Part shown: piece after piece, positions 23,520 through 36,200 of the stretch
Layout of the letters: every line of letters begins with the position of its first letter
How positions within the stretch are numbered: the stretch's first letter is position 1
Assembly (NCBI GenBank): GCA_037954665.1
Contig: JBBMOL010000281.1
Location: forward strand, 310,001-374,000
DNA: 64,000 nucleotides
Direction: 5' to 3'
Source of the DNA: Laguncularia racemosa
Lineage: Eukaryota > Streptophyta > Magnoliopsida > Myrtales > Combretaceae
Program-made: the position numbers and the translations under genes
Notes under the pieces: generated by a model
The model's database searches: none
Told to the model about the DNA's origin: nothing
The model's input: the letters and a program-made list of their open reading frames with translations, nothing else

Positions 23520-24936
23520 CTAAACGGGATAAATGATCAGCCACCACATTTTTAGTTCCCTTCTTATCTTTAATTTCCAGGTTAAATTCTTGCAGTAGTA
23601 GAATCCATCGAATTAACCTAGGTTTAGCATCAGCTTTAGCAAATAAATACTTAAGGGCAGCATGGTCAGTATATACTATGATTTTAGAACCTATTAGATA
23701 AGGCCGGAATTTATCGCATGCAAATATGACTGCTAAAAGTTCTTTTTCAGTTATGGCATAATTCCTTTAGGCCTCATTTAAGGTTCTACTCGCATAGTAT
23801 ATTACATGAAATGACTTATCTTTCCTTTGCCCAAGTACCGCTCCTACAGCATAGTCACTGGCATCGCACATCAACTCGAAAGGAAGCTCCCAATCAGGTG
23901 CAACAATTACTGGTGCAGTAGTGAGCTTCTCCTTCAATAGATTAAATGCCTGCAAGCAATTATCATCAAAAACAAAGGCAGAATCTTTTTCTAATAAATT
24001 ACAAAGAGGTCTTGAAATTTTAGAGAAGTCCCTGATAAATCTCCTGTAGAAGCCAGCATGTCCCAAGAAGCTTTTGATTCCTTTCACTGTAGTAGGTAAT
24101 GGTAACTTCTCTATCACCTCTACTTTTGCCCTGTCAACCTCAATTCCCTGCTTAGATACTTTGTGCCCTAAGACTATTCCCTCTCTTACCATGAAATGGC
24201 ATTTTTCCCAGTTAAGAAGCAGATTAGTTTCCTTGCATCTCTTAAGCACACATCCTAAATTTGTCAGGCATGTTTCGAATGACTTCCCAAAAACAGAAAA
24301 ATCATCCATGAATATTTCAATAAAATTTTCTATCATGTTAGAAAATATGGACATCATGCATCTTTGAAATGTAGCGGGTGCATTACACAAACCAAATGGC
24401 TTTCTCCTAAAAGCAAATGTGCCATATGGACAAGTAAAGGTGGTTTTCTCCTGGTCCTCGGGTGCTATATGGATTTGATTGTAACTAGAGTAACCATCTA
24501 AAAAGCAGTTATAATCATGTCCTGCAAGTTTTTCTAACATCCGATCTATAAAAGGGAGGGGGAAATGATCTTTGCGGGTAGCATCATTCAGTTTTCTATA
24601 GTCTATACAGACTCTCCAACCAGTTACAGTGCGAGTGGGAATTAATTCATTAGCCTCATTTTTTACTACAGTCATACCACCTTTTTTTGGTACAACTTGG
24701 ACAGGACTAACCCATTTACTATCAGAAATTGGAAAAATAATGCCTGAATCTAACAATTTAAGCACTTCTTTTTTTACAACTTCCTTAAGAGTTGGGTTAA
24801 GTCTTCTTTGTGGTTGTACTGTAGGTTTGCACTCAGCCTCAAGAAATATCCTATGAGTACAAATTGAAGGGCTAATTCCCTTAATATCAGCAATGGTCCA
24901 CCCGATAGCTTCCTTATGCTCTCTTAGAACATCCAA
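23520..24936 (-). pseudogene. Reverse transcriptase-RNase H region of the Athila element, broken
   Basis: RT runs 24936 down to 23767 as one 389-residue open frame. Landmarks are KEAIGWTIADIKGISPSICTH, SKWVSPVQVVPKKGG, GWRVCIDYRKLN, FGLCNAPATFQ and the catalytic box FMDDFSVFG. The connection domain (GFYRRFIRDFSK, LMCDASDYAVGAVLGQ) follows. A TAA at 23767-23769 replaces the glutamine codon expected before RNYAITEKELLAVIFA. RNase H then continues in the same frame through YTDHAALKYLF and VVADHLSRLE to about 23520. The upstream end overlaps the protease frame (ending 24914) in a different phase, so a small frameshift separates them. Confidence 0.9.
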
Positions 24937-26525
24937 AAGTCTCTTGATAACCTGTCAAAGAAGAAGAAATGATTATTGGCAAAGTATCATTTGTTCCAAG
25001 ATATGCATATTTCAAATGACTAGGTAGTGGTTTAAGCTCAAGCACCGGGGGTTGTGTCAACGATGGAATTGGCTTCTTCTCACTTGTTCCTAGCTCCTCA
25101 TAGTAGTGAGCTCGAATTTCTAATGCATCTTCGACACATTCTTCAATTGGTTCTTGATCATCACTCCATTCATCTATATCCTTGAGAACTAATTCTATTG
25201 TCTCCATTCCTGCATTCTTTTCAATATTCTCACAGGAAACTTCATCAATAATATCAATTGTGTAACAGGACTTACAATCATCAAATTTCCTAATGGCCTC
25301 ATAAACATTGAAAGTAACTTCTTCATCCATAACTCTCAAGGTCAGCTTACCTTGTTCCACATCTATCAATGCCTTACCTGTTGCCAGAAATGGTCTTCCT
25401 AAGATCATGGGTACCTCTCTATCTTCTTCCATTTCCAGAATTATAAAGTAAACTAGAAATATGAATTTATCCACTTTTACTAGGACATTCTCCACTATAC
25501 CCTTTGGGTACTTAACACTTTTATTCGCAAGTTGTAAGGTGACGTGTGTCTCCTTACATTCTCCAAGTCCTAGTTTTCTGAAAATGGACAGAGGCATTAA
25601 ATTTATACTTGCACCAGAATCTATAAGTACTTTATCAAAATGAAAAATACCAATAGTGCAAGGAACAGTAAAACTTCCCTGATCTCTTTGTTTTCTTGGC
25701 ATGTTGGATAAATTCTTCTGTAGGATCATAGAAAACTCCCCTGTAAGCATTACAGATTCATTCCCATCTATCTTTATCTTCTTGGTGAGCAAATCCTTCA
25801 TGAATCTAGCATATGAAGGCATTTGCTGAAGTGCCTCTGCAAAAGGGATGTTAATTTGCAATTTTTTAAAGACTTCTAAAAATTTAGCAAATTGTGAATC
25901 CAATTGTTGTTGCTTCAGCCTTCCTAGGAAAGGAATAGGAGGAACATATGCTTTCACTTTTGGTGAATTTAGCTTTGGTTCCTCTTCCTTTTGTTTCCCT
26001 TCATCTTTCTTTAGGTTAACCTCCTCTTCCTCAAGTTTCTTATCAACTAATTCCTTACCACTTCTTAACATAATAGCATTTACACCCTTAGGATTCTGCT
26101 CAGTATTGCTAGGTAAAGACCCAGATGGTCTATTACTCAACTGTTGAGACATTTGACTGAGCTGATTTTCAAGATTCCTAATGGTGGCTTGTTGATTTTG
26201 CAACATTGTGTCAGTCTTTTGCATATAACTTATCATGAGTTCTTCCATTTTAGACTAACCTTGCTGAGAAGAGGTATTATGATTAAGATATTGTTGATGG
26301 GGGGTATTATGATTAAGACCTTGCTTTTGAAATCCAGGTGGTTTAAGTACGTTGTTATCATTTCTCCATGAGAAATTTGGATGGTTACGCCACCCTGAAT
26401 TGTAGGTGTTTGAATAAGGTCCTTGATTACCTCTTTGGAAATTGTTGACAAAATTTACTTGCTCTCCATGGGATGAGGAGGAGAAGTTTCTAGATGGGCA
26501 CTCAAGAGTTGAGTGTGGTCCTAAG
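24914..26525 (-). pseudogene. gag (C-terminal part)-protease region of the Athila element
   Basis: The main open frame (26248 down to 24914, 444 codons) starts with a coiled-coil-like segment (MLQNQQATIRNLENQLSQMS). It continues through a charged linker and the protease with active site VLIDSGASINLMPLSI and the late-fold motif VPMILGRPFLATG. Upstream, frame 26563-26255 gives a gag segment (HSTLECPS, VNFVNNFQRGNQGPYSNTYN) interrupted near 26255. Only codons below 26526 belong to gag, since the first part of that frame is DR2 sequence. The gag N-terminus, capsid and first zinc-knuckle cysteines are absent because of the 5' truncation. Confidence 0.88.
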
Positions 26526-27055
26526 CATAAATATACCCTAAAGTGTGGATGTAAGCAACACACACGGTCTTGCTCACCCCTAAGTGGTGAATTTTAGGAC
26601 TCAACCTCAATTAAAGAGCGGCATTTCCTAGTTTTAAGTAGTTTTCAAAGGTCAAGGTAAGGTTACATATGGAGATACACCTCCATATAGCCTCTCTATA
26701 CCACCGCGTGATGCCAACAACCTTCTTCATGCAAAATCATGGAATATGTTATGTTGGGTTTCTGCGAGGTGGTTGAATCACCTACAAAAGAGGAATAAGA
26801 AAGGCAATGGGGGGTATCGGTGTTTTTTCTGACACGGCTACTCCAATGCTTAAGTCAACACAAGTAGGAAGTAATTGGGATATTAGAATGTTGAGAGTCC
26901 AGAAGTTCAAAAGTCCCCTACATAGTAATCTTCAACCTCTATTTATAAGGATTGTTGATAAACCTCATATGAAAAGTGCATTAATTCCCAAGATCTACTA
27001 ATATTGCAGCGGGTGTATCTTTGACCAGCCCATTCCCTTATCTATATCATTCTAT
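26526..27055 (+). repeat. 530-bp direct repeat, right copy (DR2)
   Basis: Same 530 bp as 18585-19114, from CATAAATATACCC to ATCATTCTAT, with about ten substitutions. Its left edge abuts the truncated gag and its right edge continues into unique DNA (CATGCTTATC). With DR1 it brackets the insert exactly, the pattern of a very long target-site duplication. Confidence 0.93.
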
Positions 27056-30000
27056 CATGCTTATCTATTGTAGGGATGTGCACAAAAATCCGAGTTAGAG
27101 GTCAAGAACTTCAAACTGAAATTTGGGTAATTTTATGCTAGAATGAAATGGGATATGTTGGCATGAGCAAGTGGAGTTTTGATATGAGTTTGAGTAGGCT
27201 GAAATAGACCTTAGGGATTCGTGCCCAAAATGCTCTATCAATAGAATACATTTCCAATTTTTATTTAAATCAAATATAATTAAATTTATTTATAAAGTGA
27301 CTACAAAAAATTTTTAGACACTCAAAAGCTTGCTATTCTAATCCAAAATCAATAAACCCACTTACTCTCAATACGCTATGATGTTAAGGCAATCAATAAT
27401 GTAACAATCAACTCATACAATTCCCATATGCCCACATAAATCAATTCATCATATATATAGTTTAGTGCAACTAAACTATATGCACATCAAAAGCACAATA
27501 ATCAATAGAATGCTCACTAAATAGAGGTCTTTAGGTACTCGGGTTTAAGGTTAAAATCACTTGATAATGAAAATGATATTTTATAAGTTTAGGTATAATA
27601 AAGTATCCTAGATATCAACTAAATTTGCTATAATTTCCAAATTTTAGTAGTTTCATATTTTGGTCATAACTTTCTTGTTTTAAGTCTAATTTTCGTGTTT
27701 CAAAAGTTTTTTAGTTTACTATTCATTTTTTGAGTCATTTTGGTTAATTAGATTGTAGAAAGTTAAGTTTATTTCTAAATATTTCAAAGGTCACTTGTTC
27801 AGGTTCATTTAGATGCCTTCTCTTCATAATCGGGCTTAATACTTAAATTGGTCATCCTTGCTTTCAATTTTACCTATTTCCAACCTATGTATATTGTTTT
27901 TGTATTTAACTAAGTGGTTTCATTTACAACATTTTTCTAATGATATTTTACTAAATTTACATTCTGGAAAATTTGGAAAACTTGAACAAAATTCTTCTTA
28001 GGCGCCGATTTAGAAGTTTAGAGGTGAGCCTTCTATATTTCAAACTTTTTCCATCTCTAATCCATGCTAATCACTACCTAAAGCTGTTAAATATTGAAAT
28101 CTACTTGATACATTAAGAAAAAAGGATTCTTGAGCTTTTTAAATATGGTAACCAAAGAAGGAAATAAAATCTTATGTTCATCCATTTCATTTATCTCCAA
28201 CTGTTACACTTTTAAACTTGATAAAAAGTAGTTATGCTACTACATTGGTACTATCATGATTTAAGTTTACATCACTTTGTTGAATTCCTTGCTTAGTACA
28301 ACTTAAATATATAACTAAAAGCTACAATAATAGAAAGAAATATGTACAAGAGGATATCCTACACTTGGTGCTCTTCAAGGTGGCATTTCTTAGCTTCACT
28401 CCCTTATACCTCCTCTTGCCTTGGTGTTTGCCCTTAATTTTTTTTATTTTTGAACTCCTCAGGTTTCCCTCTAATGGCATCAAAGCTACTAGTGGTTGGG
28501 GAGAAGTTTTGTGGTTGTTTTGGTGGTGCGGTGGGCTTGTGGGTGGTGGCATATGGGTAGGTGATGCGATGGTAGAATGGTGGAGTTTTCTTCCCTTTTC
28601 TTGGAGTATTTTTAGAGTGTTTGAAATTAAAATAAAGAGGATGAGTGGAGTGAAAGGGGCTCATGTGCAAATGGGGAAAATTTATGGGTAGTTTGCCTGC
28701 TTAATGCCTTGCTTTAATACATTGGTTAATTGGTTAAATTGTTTGTTTGATGCTTAAAGGAAGGTTTGAGGTTAAATCAATTCCTATTTATGGTAAGTGT
28801 TCACTTCCATCAAATTTAGGTCACGTCTAAGCTCTACTCTATCCCCTAAATTGTACTTAATTCACTAATGGCCCTTAGATTTAATTGTGTTGTCTTGATG
28901 ATGTCTAATGATTCTCTAGCAGGCAATTAAAGGGTTGTTTCTTACCCTTCATTTCTTTTGTCCATTAGTCCATTAATTGGGTATAATTAGGAGCTTAATT
29001 AGATTTTTTTCTAGTTTAATTAATCTTAAACTTAAGATAATTTGGTATGTGAAATACTATATTTGCCCTTCCACAATTCATGCCCACTTAAATGGTTTAG
29101 AAGAGTTAATTTTGCATCAATTGTCTTAGTTTGTTTGATTTATTGGTGGAATTAATTCTTGCTAAATTATGTGATTTTATAGTATTCTTAGGGAAAATTT
29201 CCGCTCTTAAGGTTTTAGATTCAATTAGGTTGCAATTTAGGATTTTAAGGTTTAAGATTAGTTTTGACGTTTTCCATTATGGTTCTAGAATTTGTTTCTT
29301 AGTTTAGGGTTTGGAATTTGAATTAGGGTTTTAGGTCAACCTTTGTTAGGGTTTAGGATTCCTAATGCAGTGATCTACAATTTGGACTCATTTAAGGTCT
29401 CGGTTTGTTATGCTAAGGTTATACTAGTTGTATCGACTAAACTAAAGCAATCCAAAGTTTAGAGTCAAGTATCTTGTTAACTCCCAAGAACATTTCCCAA
29501 TGCTCCCCTATGATCTATCTCTTAATTTGAAAATTTATTGAGGCTTACACTAAGTTTAGGGATGAGTTTCGTATTGATCTTTGAAATTATTTTTAATATA
29601 CGTTTTAGCTATATTTATTGTACTTCTAAACTTGGCAAGGTTTACAAAATCAATAGTGCTTATGGTGTGTTTAAGCCCTAATCAATTGCTTAATATAATC
29701 ACAAGACACATTGGATAATTGCATGTGCTAGATAGACAATGTGTGGTTTGATGGTTAAAAGTAAGTATAAGGTCAAATTAATAACCTTATTAGATAAACT
29801 TTCAATTACATGTTGACACATAACCTACCCTATAGGTCTTGCTCAATGTGTTATTTTAATCCATAGGATAATAGCTAGTCTTGGGTAAAGCTTGGGTACA
29901 TTAGCTAAAGGAAATGTCTAAGGTCTTTTCAAATTCCTAATTTGGAAATTTCCAATTGCATGGTGACACCTTACCAAGTCTAAGGCCTACTTTGCTTAAT

Positions 30001-30568
30001 TCCCCATCATGGTCCATTGGATAATATTAGTTAGTTGGTTAAGGCTTTGTCTAGTGCTTTAGGGTTATGTCAATGGCTATTTACGGCAACAACCATTCAC
30101 ATCTTGACACCACAATATTTTCTTGATGTGATTCCTTTATCCAAGGGTTGACTCCCTATACTTGGTCAAAAGCTTTACCTCATGGTCTAAGGTAAATCCT
30201 AGGTTAAACCAACTTTCCAACTTTGGTACTTTCCCCTTTTTGCATCATGTCACTTGTCATACTTCACATCAACTTTTTCAAGATCAAATCTCCACCATTA
30301 GATCAAAATGACATGGATGCATCAAGGATGGTTAGACATCGTACTCTTTTATCTAATGGGTGTACGCTTTTGTCCATTAGTTAATTCAAATCCCCTAATT
30401 AATTAAGCTAATTAATTTAAGTTAAAGTTGATTAGATTAGCTTAGCTAACTAGCATTTTGTAGGACATGTTTGCCCTAAGGTTTAGTGCTAATTAAGATG
30501 ATCATGTTAGGGTTTCAATTTGTCCATTCAAGTCAATCGATGGTGCTTTGTTTATTGATGATTAGTGT
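27056..30568. other. Intergenic DNA, no gene recognised
   Basis: AT-rich with scattered short frames. The least repetitive ones overlap near 28320-28690 on both strands and show no recognisable domain. No LTR, TIR or RNA signature stands out. It is probably host intergenic DNA or very old transposon DNA. Confidence 0.5.
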
Positions 30569-31689
30569 TGTGTAAGCTACTACCCTCTTTTGAAAGCCTT
30601 TGAAATTGTTCGACTTATTTAGTGTAAGGGAGTAAAACTAAGATTGGTCTTTTATCCCATTGACAACTATGTTTAGAGCAACACTTATATCCACATTGGG
30701 GATATTGAGTACAGCTCTATTGAACCTAGAGATATAATTGTGACGTGTATCATCTTGCTTTTAGCGAATCGGGTTGAAGGTCAATGAGTCTTTTTCTATC
30801 ATTTTACTAGTCAAAAAGTGTTGATAGAATTGCATCCTAAGCTCCCTAAAGCTTGATATAGAGTTCGGCTTAAAGCCTATATAGCAACTATAAGCAACCT
30901 TTTTCAATATACTAAGAAAGGCCTTGCAAGTTATGGTGTCAAAAACACTAAAGAGATTCATCTAAGCTACGTAGTAGCTTAAATGCTCTAATGAGTCGAT
31001 GGTTCCATCATAAAATTCCAGTTCATATATGTGGATATAAATAGGGAGATGCTCATCTCGAATCTCCTTAGTAAAAGGAGAGTTTTTTTATGGTGAACAT
31101 ATCTCACGGATCACTCTTTTTCGTTTTCTTAATCTCATTGAGGGGCTTGATCATGTCATTGATCTCATCAATGGTCGAGTCGACCAATGAACACGTCAAC
31201 TAGGCCTCAAAATGATCATTCTTTTGGATGTTCACCTCACTCCTTATGGTTGGAGCTCGGTCATAATGATGTGGCACATTCCCCTAATGATGTGAAGTGT
31301 TATCATCCTAATGCATGTTGCATGGCTAAGAATTGTGCTAAGAATGCTTCTAAATTTCGTTCACCTAAGCCTCCAGTCATTAATTCTGAGCTAGCAGCTC
31401 AACCATCTACCACTTAATATGCACAAACTGGTTGTCATTTACCTACTAGGTATTTTGTTGCATCATTGGCACTAGCGGTGTAGACAGAAGAGTCCACTAG
31501 TGGGTTGGTGTCATCAGCAGCCTTCTTTCAAAAGTTTCTGGTGATTTTGGTACTAGCCATGGTGTTTTCATAGTTCGTAGACGATGGGTACTAATTGTTG
31601 ATTATTTGTCTTACCATGAACAATCTTGGGTCATATCTAACCTATGTGTAAAGGAGATTTGGCCTGTAAGATTGAACAAACATGAGCTA
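30569..31689 (-). mobile_element. Tat-lineage gypsy gag and partial LTR, decayed
   Basis: Colinear with 58935-60056 but more diverged than the adjoining YSL1 duplication. On the minus strand the region below 31080 encodes gag pieces such as CKAFLSILKKVA, NSISSFRELRMQFYQHFLTSK and NYISRFNRAVLN, typical of Tat/Retand gag. The gag ATG area (minus strand, near 31559) is followed on the plus strand by the LTR edge at 31599. Only about 91 bp of LTR remain before the sequence switches to the YSL1 upstream region. Multiple stops rule out function. Confidence 0.75.
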
Positions 31690-31739
31690 TGATAAATTCG
31701 CTTGATCCCACACAAGGATTAAACTTGCTGTAAGGTGAA

Positions 31740-32586
31740 GTGACGAACAAAATTTTGGAAACGAACAATAAATACTTCATTCGTCAAAATGAAAGCACAA
31801 GGAGATACAAGGATAGTTTGTCGTAAAGTGGTTCGGAGTAGTCTCGAAGTCTAAACTCCTTAGCTTTCACAGAGTCTGAAGCATGATAAGAAACAGACAC
31901 TCCTATGATTCTTTTCCTGATTGCAAAAATACAAATCCATCATTTTCTACTACTCTAATATTCGACCCACGTTGCCACTAGAGTCTGAAAAGTATGTACT
32001 AACTTTAGAATCTAGCCTACTGACGAACAAAATTTTGGAAACGAGCCATGTATTCTTCATACATCCAAAATGAAGGGACAAGGAGATACAACAATAGTTT
32101 GCGTAAAATGGTTCGGAGTAGTCCCAAAGTCTAAATTCCCCAGCTTTCACACTTGGTGTTTTCTCTTCTGGCCCATGGTTTTTTTTTTTTTATGCAGCCA
32201 ACCGGTATATCTTGATCCTAACAAGTTCACCTCTTCGAGCAAGCTTCCATGAGGATTCGAGATATGAATATTCTGTTAAGCGACCGGACAAGTTATCGTC
32301 CACAGAGGCAGAGTCAGGCGGACAAATAAAATGGTGCATGAGACTTCGCATGCTTTTTTTATATTTAGGGCACGGGTTTATAGAGGTTTTCCAATTCTCC
32401 TTTCTTTTCATTTGACCCACTAGAAACTAGAAGCCGGTGCCTGAAGCATGATGTGAAAGAGAACCTCCTATGATTCTTTTCCTAACAGCAAAAATACAAA
32501 TCCATCATTTTCTACTCCTTCAATGGTCGACCCACCTTGCCACTAGAGTGTGAAAAGTATGAACTAATTTTAGAATCTAGTCTACT
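31740..32586 (+). repeat. Internal duplication upstream of YSL1
   Basis: Block A (31740-31868, from GACGAACAAAATTTTGGAAA) recurs at 32021-32150. Block B (31869-32020, containing CTATGATTCTTTTCCT) recurs at about 32440-32586. A 290-bp stretch lies between the second A and second B. The arrangement is A-B-A'-X-B'. The same pattern is in the second copy (60898-61745), so it predates the segmental duplication. It may contain promoter elements; none is identified with confidence. Confidence 0.8.
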
Positions 32587-33054
32587 GCCTCAATGCCATC
32601 AGTAACGCTTCAGTAGCGTAGATAAAAGGACAAGTCGAGGATATGGTCCAGGTCATCGGTACAAGCCGACTACATATGTTGATTAAATTACATAAACACT
32701 AACCAAGGTGGTGACGCCCCGCTTGTGCTTGGCACGAGATTAGAAAGGGAAAACTCTATATATATTGCATTGTACGTCTATTCCTTTCTCTAAACTATGA
32801 TAATTATTTTGCATACTCCCTGTTTCCTCTACTCCAAGTATATAGATAACAAGGTCTCTGGTGGGCATTTGTTGATAAAAATCCAAGTATGGTTGCCACG
32901 CTCCCTTCGCTGAGCATTTCCATGCCACTTCATACATTCCATTATTGCACTATAATAGAATCCATTATTTTTTTGACAGCTGCTGAAGTGACGAATTAAT
33001 TGCCTGTTGTCTTGGATTCTTGGATTGGTCTTGATTGATAGGTGTGGGGTGAAA

Positions 33055-33074
33055 AGAGAGAGAGAGAGAGAGAG
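33055..33074 (+). repeat. (GA)n tract upstream of YSL1
   Basis: GA dinucleotide run about 220 bp before the start codon, conserved at 62215-62234 in the second copy. GA-rich tracts are frequent in plant 5' leaders and core promoters; a regulatory role is inference. Confidence 0.85.
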
Positions 33075-33296
33075 TGAAGAATTATTCTAATACTTAATTC
33101 ATATCTTGTGATCTCTCATCCACCCGATCCAGTGTTCTTCTAGTAGTCCACTCATCAAAGTGGAAATTGATAAATTTATTGAATAGGTCTTATATTTCTC
33201 AAATTCCTCAATACCATATGGTCCTAGAAGTTGTTTGGTCCACTAATTGCTGTCGATATGTGCAGTGTGTAGTGTGTCACTGAATTCATAAGAGCC

Positions 33297-36200
33297 ATGA
33301 GCATGGAAGACACAAAAGAAAAGAAGGAAATCAAGGGGGAGGAGTCAGAAGAGTCACAACGGGAATCATTGGAGGGGTCTGCTGGAGGAAGAATGCAGCC
33401 ATGGACACAGCAATTGACCCTGAGGGGGGTCATAGTAAGCCTTACGATTGGGGCCATTTACAGCATAATCGCCATGAAACTGAACCTCACCACCGGGCTG
33501 GTCCCCAACCTCAATGTCTCGGCCGCACTCCTTTCATTCATCTTCGTTCGGTCATGGACTGCGGTGCTTCATAAGGCCGGATACGTCACTAAGCCGTTTA
33601 CTCGTCAAGAGAATACCATGATACAAACATGTGCAGTTGCATGCTACAGCATTGCTGTTGGAGGTCAACTCCATTTTTTTTTTTTAATTCTTTTTTTTTC
33701 TTTAATCTCTTAAAACGTTTTTGCCATGAAACTGCTGAGAAGTAATATATACTAGACAGCAAATTCAGTACATCTTATTGTTTTGATGTATTTGAGTTTC
33801 AGGTGGATTTGCCTCTTACCTTTTGGGATTAAACAGGAAGACGTACGAGTTGTCTGGAGTGAATACTGAAGGAAACTCTCCGAGTGCTATAAAAGAACCT
33901 GGGTTTGGCTGGATGACTGGTTATCTCTTTGTAGTTTGCTTTGTGGGTCTCTTTGTGTTAATTCCTCTCAGAAAGGTACTCTTTTTTATTTTTATTTTTT
34001 TTAATTTATCTTATAAACGTGTATATATATATATATATGTATATATATCTGGGATGTTTTCCCTAGCTTTTTCTCTTTTTTTGACATTTTAAATATAATG
34101 ATTTTTTTATTAAAAAAAACTATGATAATAATTAATAATAGTTGCAATCAATAGTACTTGTTAGTATAACGCCAGATGAGGAGTATAGATCGTTGGTAAC
34201 AGAGGTAGAATATAATCCAATATATTAAGAGAAGACGGAAAATAAGTCCCTTTTAATAAATTGAGGTGAAATTACATTTTTCTATTTATCATTATAATTT
34301 TTTTTGTAATGGCTAATCAACTTGACTGACCTGCCAAATTGGTATTCCATGGAAGTTTTAAAAGTAAAATTGCTAGTTAGCTGATCCTTTTTTCGAGAAG
34401 TCTATATTATATTTGAAAGTTGTCATAACATTAAAATAGTATCAAATGAACCACGGCATCTTACGTTATGCTTTGACTTCTCTATGGAAAGTTAGCGTCT
34501 CTTGTCCTATTATGCTTATACTCCTTTGGAGGTTTTCATATAATGGATTCACTGTTTTGAGTATAAGCACAGGCAAATATTTCTGTGGTTCGAAAGTAGG
34601 GAAGAAATTGTATTCCACGAACTTAGAGAGTCATCAAATCAGTGCCTACACGTATTGAGATTTTATCTGAAGGAAAACTATTGTATGATGGAAATATATT
34701 AGACAATTAAAGTATTAAAATTATTAAATAATCAACCGATATTCCTATTTCCCGTCAACATTTACTATTACTAACCACCACTTGTGGCAGTGTCTTAAGC
34801 CATTATAATAACATTTAGCAACGCAAAAGCTTTAATTACTACAAACATTGAGGGAAAAAAAGAGTGTAATCCAGAAAATATCTTCCGCAGAACAAATGCA
34901 CCATAAGGTGAATTATAGTTTTCGATGTAGGGATCTTTTGCCAAGTCCATATCGGATTATTTGCTTAATTCCCATTTGCAGGTTATGATAGTTGATCTCA
35001 AATTAACTTATCCAAGCGGCTTGGCCACAGCAGTGCTTATCAATGGCTTCCATTCACGAGGAGACAAATTAGCCCGGTACCACAAAGATTTGTGTTCACT
35101 TTTTTTTTTTCCCTTCTACTTCTTTCTCTTTTTTATTTTTAAGCTGAAAGGAACTGTGAAATATCACAGGAAACAAGTTCAAGGGTTCCTGAAGCTGTTT
35201 TCCTTCAGTTTCTTGTGGGGATTCTTCCAGTGGTTTTACACTGGCAAGGAAGGATGCGGATTCGCACAGTTCCCGACCTTCGGATTGCAAGCCTGGAGGC
35301 AAACGTACGCACAACTGTCTCGTTTATTTCGACTAGTGTCACTTCTTAATTCACCTAGTCCAGACTACGGCTGAAACTTGTCTTCTTGATGCACTACTAA
35401 GCTATGTTTTGTCATATGTTGTCATCTGCAGATTTTACTTTGATTTTAGCATGACTTTTGTTGGAGCAGGGATGATATGTTCACACCTTGTCAACTTATC
35501 CCTACTTTTTGGAGCTGTGATTTCTTATGGAATTATGTGGCCGCTCATTAATCACCTAAAAGGAGATTGGTTTCCTGACAATTTGGAAGAGAGTAGTATG
35601 AAGAGCTTGTATGGCTATAAGGTCTGTCTTTGAATAATTTCATTAAAGGAAAAGTATCGCATTAACAAATGCCTTTATTTTATTTTACACTATCAAAAAT
35701 AAATGAGTAGAAAAATAAGTTTTTTATTTAATCTCTTAACAACTAGTTTTAGAACACCTATTATTTATCAAAAAACATATATAGACAAATATGGTATTTC
35801 ATCAACTTTGATCAAGACGTAACTTTTTTTCCTTCCCCCCATGCAGGCCTTTGTTTCTGTGGCCCTTATACTAGGTGATGGTCTGTACAATTTTGTGAAA
35901 ATAATGTGTATTACAATCATCAATGTCCATGGCAGAATGGGGAAGAAAAGCATCACATCAGGTATATAAAATGACTTAATATTTTGGATTCCTGCAAAGA
36001 GAAAAAGAACTCAATGTCCCTCGCCATTCTTGGACAACATAGTTCCTTCTAGGCAAACAGATACTTGTTCTAATCCCATGTACTTAATTCAAGAGAATAA
36101 TCACATCAATCGAGAACCACTAGGAATTAAAATAACAAACATGGCGATTCAATAGTCTCCTACAGCTGTCATGACGATGGACCGTCGCTTCTAGAACTAG

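Larger units (their letters stand above)
19861..26525 (-). mobile_element. 5'-truncated Athila-lineage gypsy element, minus strand
   Basis: On the minus strand the order is gag remnant (from 26525), protease, RT, RNase H, integrase, a long 3' untranslated region, PPT-like GTGTGGGGATGT (complement of 20458-20469) and the U3-R part of the 3' LTR (20457 down to 19861). There is no 5' LTR, PBS or gag start: the gag frame is cut at 26525 where DR2 begins. The LTR lacks everything after GAAGATTA. A 5' truncation plus an A-tailed R end resembles an integrated mRNA copy rather than a normal LTR-element insertion. Confidence 0.85.
31692..34750 (+). repeat. Segmental duplication, copy 1 (YSL1 upstream, exons 1-2, part of intron 2)
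   Basis: 3059 bp matching 60850-63907 with roughly a dozen substitutions and a few homopolymer length changes. It starts at ATAAATTCGCTTGATCC and ends at ATTCCTATTT. Within exons 1-2 I found only one difference (GGG/GGA, synonymous). Copy 1 continues into the rest of the gene; copy 2 does not. Confidence 0.95.

Noticed and set aside
28322..28691. Overlapping frames on both strands near 28.3-28.7 kb
   Set aside because: Pro-, Lys- and Trp-rich translations of a purine-strand-biased stretch; no domain and no splice context.
33224..33457. Minus-strand frame over YSL1 exon 1 (also 62384-62617)
   Set aside because: Antisense shadow of the YSL1 coding sequence.
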